From: Methanobacteriota archaeon
GTDB lineage: Archaea > Thermoplasmatota > Poseidoniia > MGIII > CG-Epi1
Length of the DNA stretch: 39,388 nucleotides
Reading direction: 5' to 3'
Assembly: GCA_014240255.1 (NCBI GenBank)
Contig: JAAZXG010000009.1
Location: 1 to 39,388, forward strand
Part shown: piece by piece, positions 38,072 to 39,388 of the stretch
Numbering within the stretch: position 1 is the stretch's first letter
How the letters are laid out: each line of letters opens with the position of its first letter
Notes under the pieces: generated by a model
What the model was told of the DNA's origin: nothing
What the model saw: the letters and a program-made list of their open reading frames with translations, nothing else
The model's database searches: none
Translations under genes and position numbers: made by a program

Positions 38072-39388
38072 ATGGATGAAGCATCATTGAAAAAGCAGTG
38101 GCGCATATCAATGGTGGCATTTTTCTTTTTTTTTCTAATAGTCTTAGCTGGATTCACTCCAGGTTTAGGAAGAGAAATGAATCAAAGAGAAGATTTTTCT
38201 TATCCTGACGATCCTGTTTGGCAAGCTTCAGATAGAGCTGATGAAAAGATGCCAGAAGAATATTGGTTAGTATTCCAAATAGTTATGGGAGATTCAGTAG
38301 ACACTAAAAATCATAATGCTTTAGATTTTGAAGTATTCCGTGAAACAACTGAACGCAATGATAATTTACTTGCCGATGAGTCTGTAAGTAAATATTTTGA
38401 TGTTAAATTTAACTGGCAAGTACAACAAAATGAAAATTCAAGTATATGGGGCATTCCCGACACAGTTCGTTCAATAATGAACATGGATACTCAAGTTTCT
38501 TTTATAATAAATTATACTGGTTCTAGTTATGCTAATGCAACTGAAAAAGAATTGACATATGTCCTTAATTCATTGTTTAATTTTAGGACAGAAGATGGTT
38601 CATTTATTTACAGAAATATTGTTTCTCCAGATTTATGTATAGTAACAGATAACGAATGCAAAATCCCTCGTGACAAAGACAATTATCCAGTGGAGCTTTA
38701 TGCTACAGGAGATGAGTACTGGAAAGCTAATGGCTACACTCTTACAGGTGAGGCCAATTCAGAAAGATTATTTGCAGATTACCCTAGACAAAGAGGCGAT
38801 TATGAACATTATGAATATTGGGAACAACAAGTAGATTCGTTCTACACCGATCCCCTTGAATCGGAAGAAGAAGTAAGTTTTTATTCGTATTTAGCCTTTG
38901 GTCTTGAACTTGAAAGTCAGATAAATTCGACTTTACCTTTAGTTGGTCTTTCTTTTGTATTAATGGTTCTCTTATTGTCTTTTTACTTTAGAAATATAGG
39001 AGATGTTCTTGTTTGTGCGCTTGGTTTGGGATTACTTATGGTTTGTATGAATGCAAATTCATTCTGGTTAGGATTTCCACAAAGTCAGCTTGCATCTATG
39101 TTACCAATATTGATGCTGGCTTTAGGTGTAGATTTTGCCATTCATAGTTTAACAAGATGGCGTAAGTTGGCTTTAGAAGATGATGACTATTCCTTTTCAC
39201 CTCAAAAAGCTAGTTTCAGTGCTGCGTGGGGATCAATACGAACACTATTTCCAGCTTTAGGTGTAGCTACCCTTACTACAGTTGTAGCTTTTGGAACTGC
39301 TACTCTGAGTGCAATTCCGGATTTATTTGAATGGGGCATTCTAGGTCCTTTAGGTATAATTCAAGCTTATTTGATAATGGGTGTATTC
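38072..39388 (+). CDS. RND/MMPL-superfamily transporter, N-terminal part (cut by window edge)
   Basis: The frame is open from ATG at 38072 to the end of the window (439 codons). I translated it by hand: MDEASLKKQWRISMVAF leads into a first helix, then an external domain of about 250 residues with two Cys (LCIVTDNECK), then helices starting LPLVGLSFVLMVLLL, and the motif ILMLALGVDFAIHSLTRWRK, which matches the G-x-D-(Y/F)-x-(I/L)-(F/H) helix-4 motif of MMPL/RND-type exporters, where the Asp takes part in proton relay. A further helix runs through FPALGVATLTTVVAFGTATL. Cargo cannot be predicted; archaeal relatives are often annotated as hydrophobe or lipid exporters. A second half with a repeat of this topology is expected beyond the window. 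Confidence 0.85.
   Translation, partial: MDEASLKKQWRISMVAFFFFFLIVLAGFTPGLGREMNQREDFSYPDDPVWQASDRADEKMPEEYWLVFQIVMGDSVDTKNHNALDFEVFRETTERNDNLLADESVSKYFDVKFNWQVQQNENSSIWGIPDTVRSIMNMDTQVSFIINYTGSSYANATEKELTYVLNSLFNFRTEDGSFIYRNIVSPDLCIVTDNECKIPRDKDNYPVELYATGDEYWKANGYTLTGEANSERLFADYPRQRGDYEHYEYWEQQVDSFYTDPLESEEEVSFYSYLAFGLELESQINSTLPLVGLSFVLMVLLLSFYFRNIGDVLVCALGLGLLMVCMNANSFWLGFPQSQLASMLPILMLALGVDFAIHSLTRWRKLALEDDDYSFSPQKASFSAAWGSIRTLFPALGVATLTTVVAFGTATLSAIPDLFEWGILGPLGIIQAYLIMGVF

Noticed and set aside
1-39388. CRISPR array, insertion sequence, prophage or defence island
   Set aside because: No regularly spaced identical repeats, transposase, integrase, or restriction or defence domains were found on either strand. 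The repeats seen are inside coding sequences.

Overview
The window looks like a piece of a streamlined, AT-rich marine archaeal genome, most likely a Poseidoniia-type euryarchaeon (Marine Group II or a close relative). The pointers are archaeal-type phospholipid head-group enzymes, an archaeosortase, a COG1340-type coiled-coil protein, TATA-like boxes about 25-28 nt upstream of many start codons (leaderless mRNAs), Shine-Dalgarno sites inside operons, very large secreted Asp/Glu-rich proteins, and an aerobic A1-type cytochrome c oxidase. The taxon is inferred; no rRNA gene is present. Genes are packed so tightly that several convergent pairs share adjoining stop codons.

Layout. 1-2.75 kb: purine synthesis (purL partial, purS, purC) around two lipid enzymes (PgpA-like phosphatase and a CDP-alcohol phosphotransferase). 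2.8-4.5 kb: coiled-coil protein and sugar-phosphate nucleotidylyltransferase. 4.5-6.95 kb: an archaeosortase fused to a phosphatidylserine-decarboxylase domain, followed by the matching PssA-type synthase. 6.95-13.6 kb: a 2204-residue secreted multidomain protein with a C-terminal sorting signal. 13.6-15.5 kb: folA, thyA, a small ORF and pterin carbinolamine dehydratase. 15.5-20.8 kb: MscS channel with a long Lys/Ala/Glu tail, S15-type peptidase, membrane protein and exported cyclophilin. 20.8-22.8 kb: IscA-like protein, a 72-residue protein, DUF2237 protein and an aromatic amino acid hydroxylase with an unusual Cys-rich insertion. 22.8-32.2 kb: respiration block, with VKOR, thioredoxin, SCO and DoxX-like genes beside the operon ctaA-ctaB-cox2-cox1-cox3-cox4. 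32.3-39.4 kb: M20 peptidase, a 1227-residue secreted cupredoxin protein, a cupin-like protein and the start of an RND/MMPL-type transporter.

How it fits together. The strongest candidate for an unusual system is the fused archaeosortase-decarboxylase plus PssA. Three secreted proteins in the same window (2204 aa, cyclophilin, 1227 aa cupredoxin protein) end in a similar tail: acidic residues, [LI]P-x-x-[SN]-F, a hydrophobic stretch, then Arg/Lys. This suggests that synthesis of the lipid anchor and transfer of proteins to it are physically coupled. The second is a redox and copper maturation locus: VKOR oxidises, thioredoxin-like domains exchange thiols, and a SCO protein with a whole thioredoxin domain inserted inside its fold probably serves CuA assembly of the adjacent oxidase. 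The Cox1 protein itself carries an exported N-terminal domain with a Cys-x-Cys-His motif. No tRNA, rRNA, CRISPR array, transposon or phage gene was seen.
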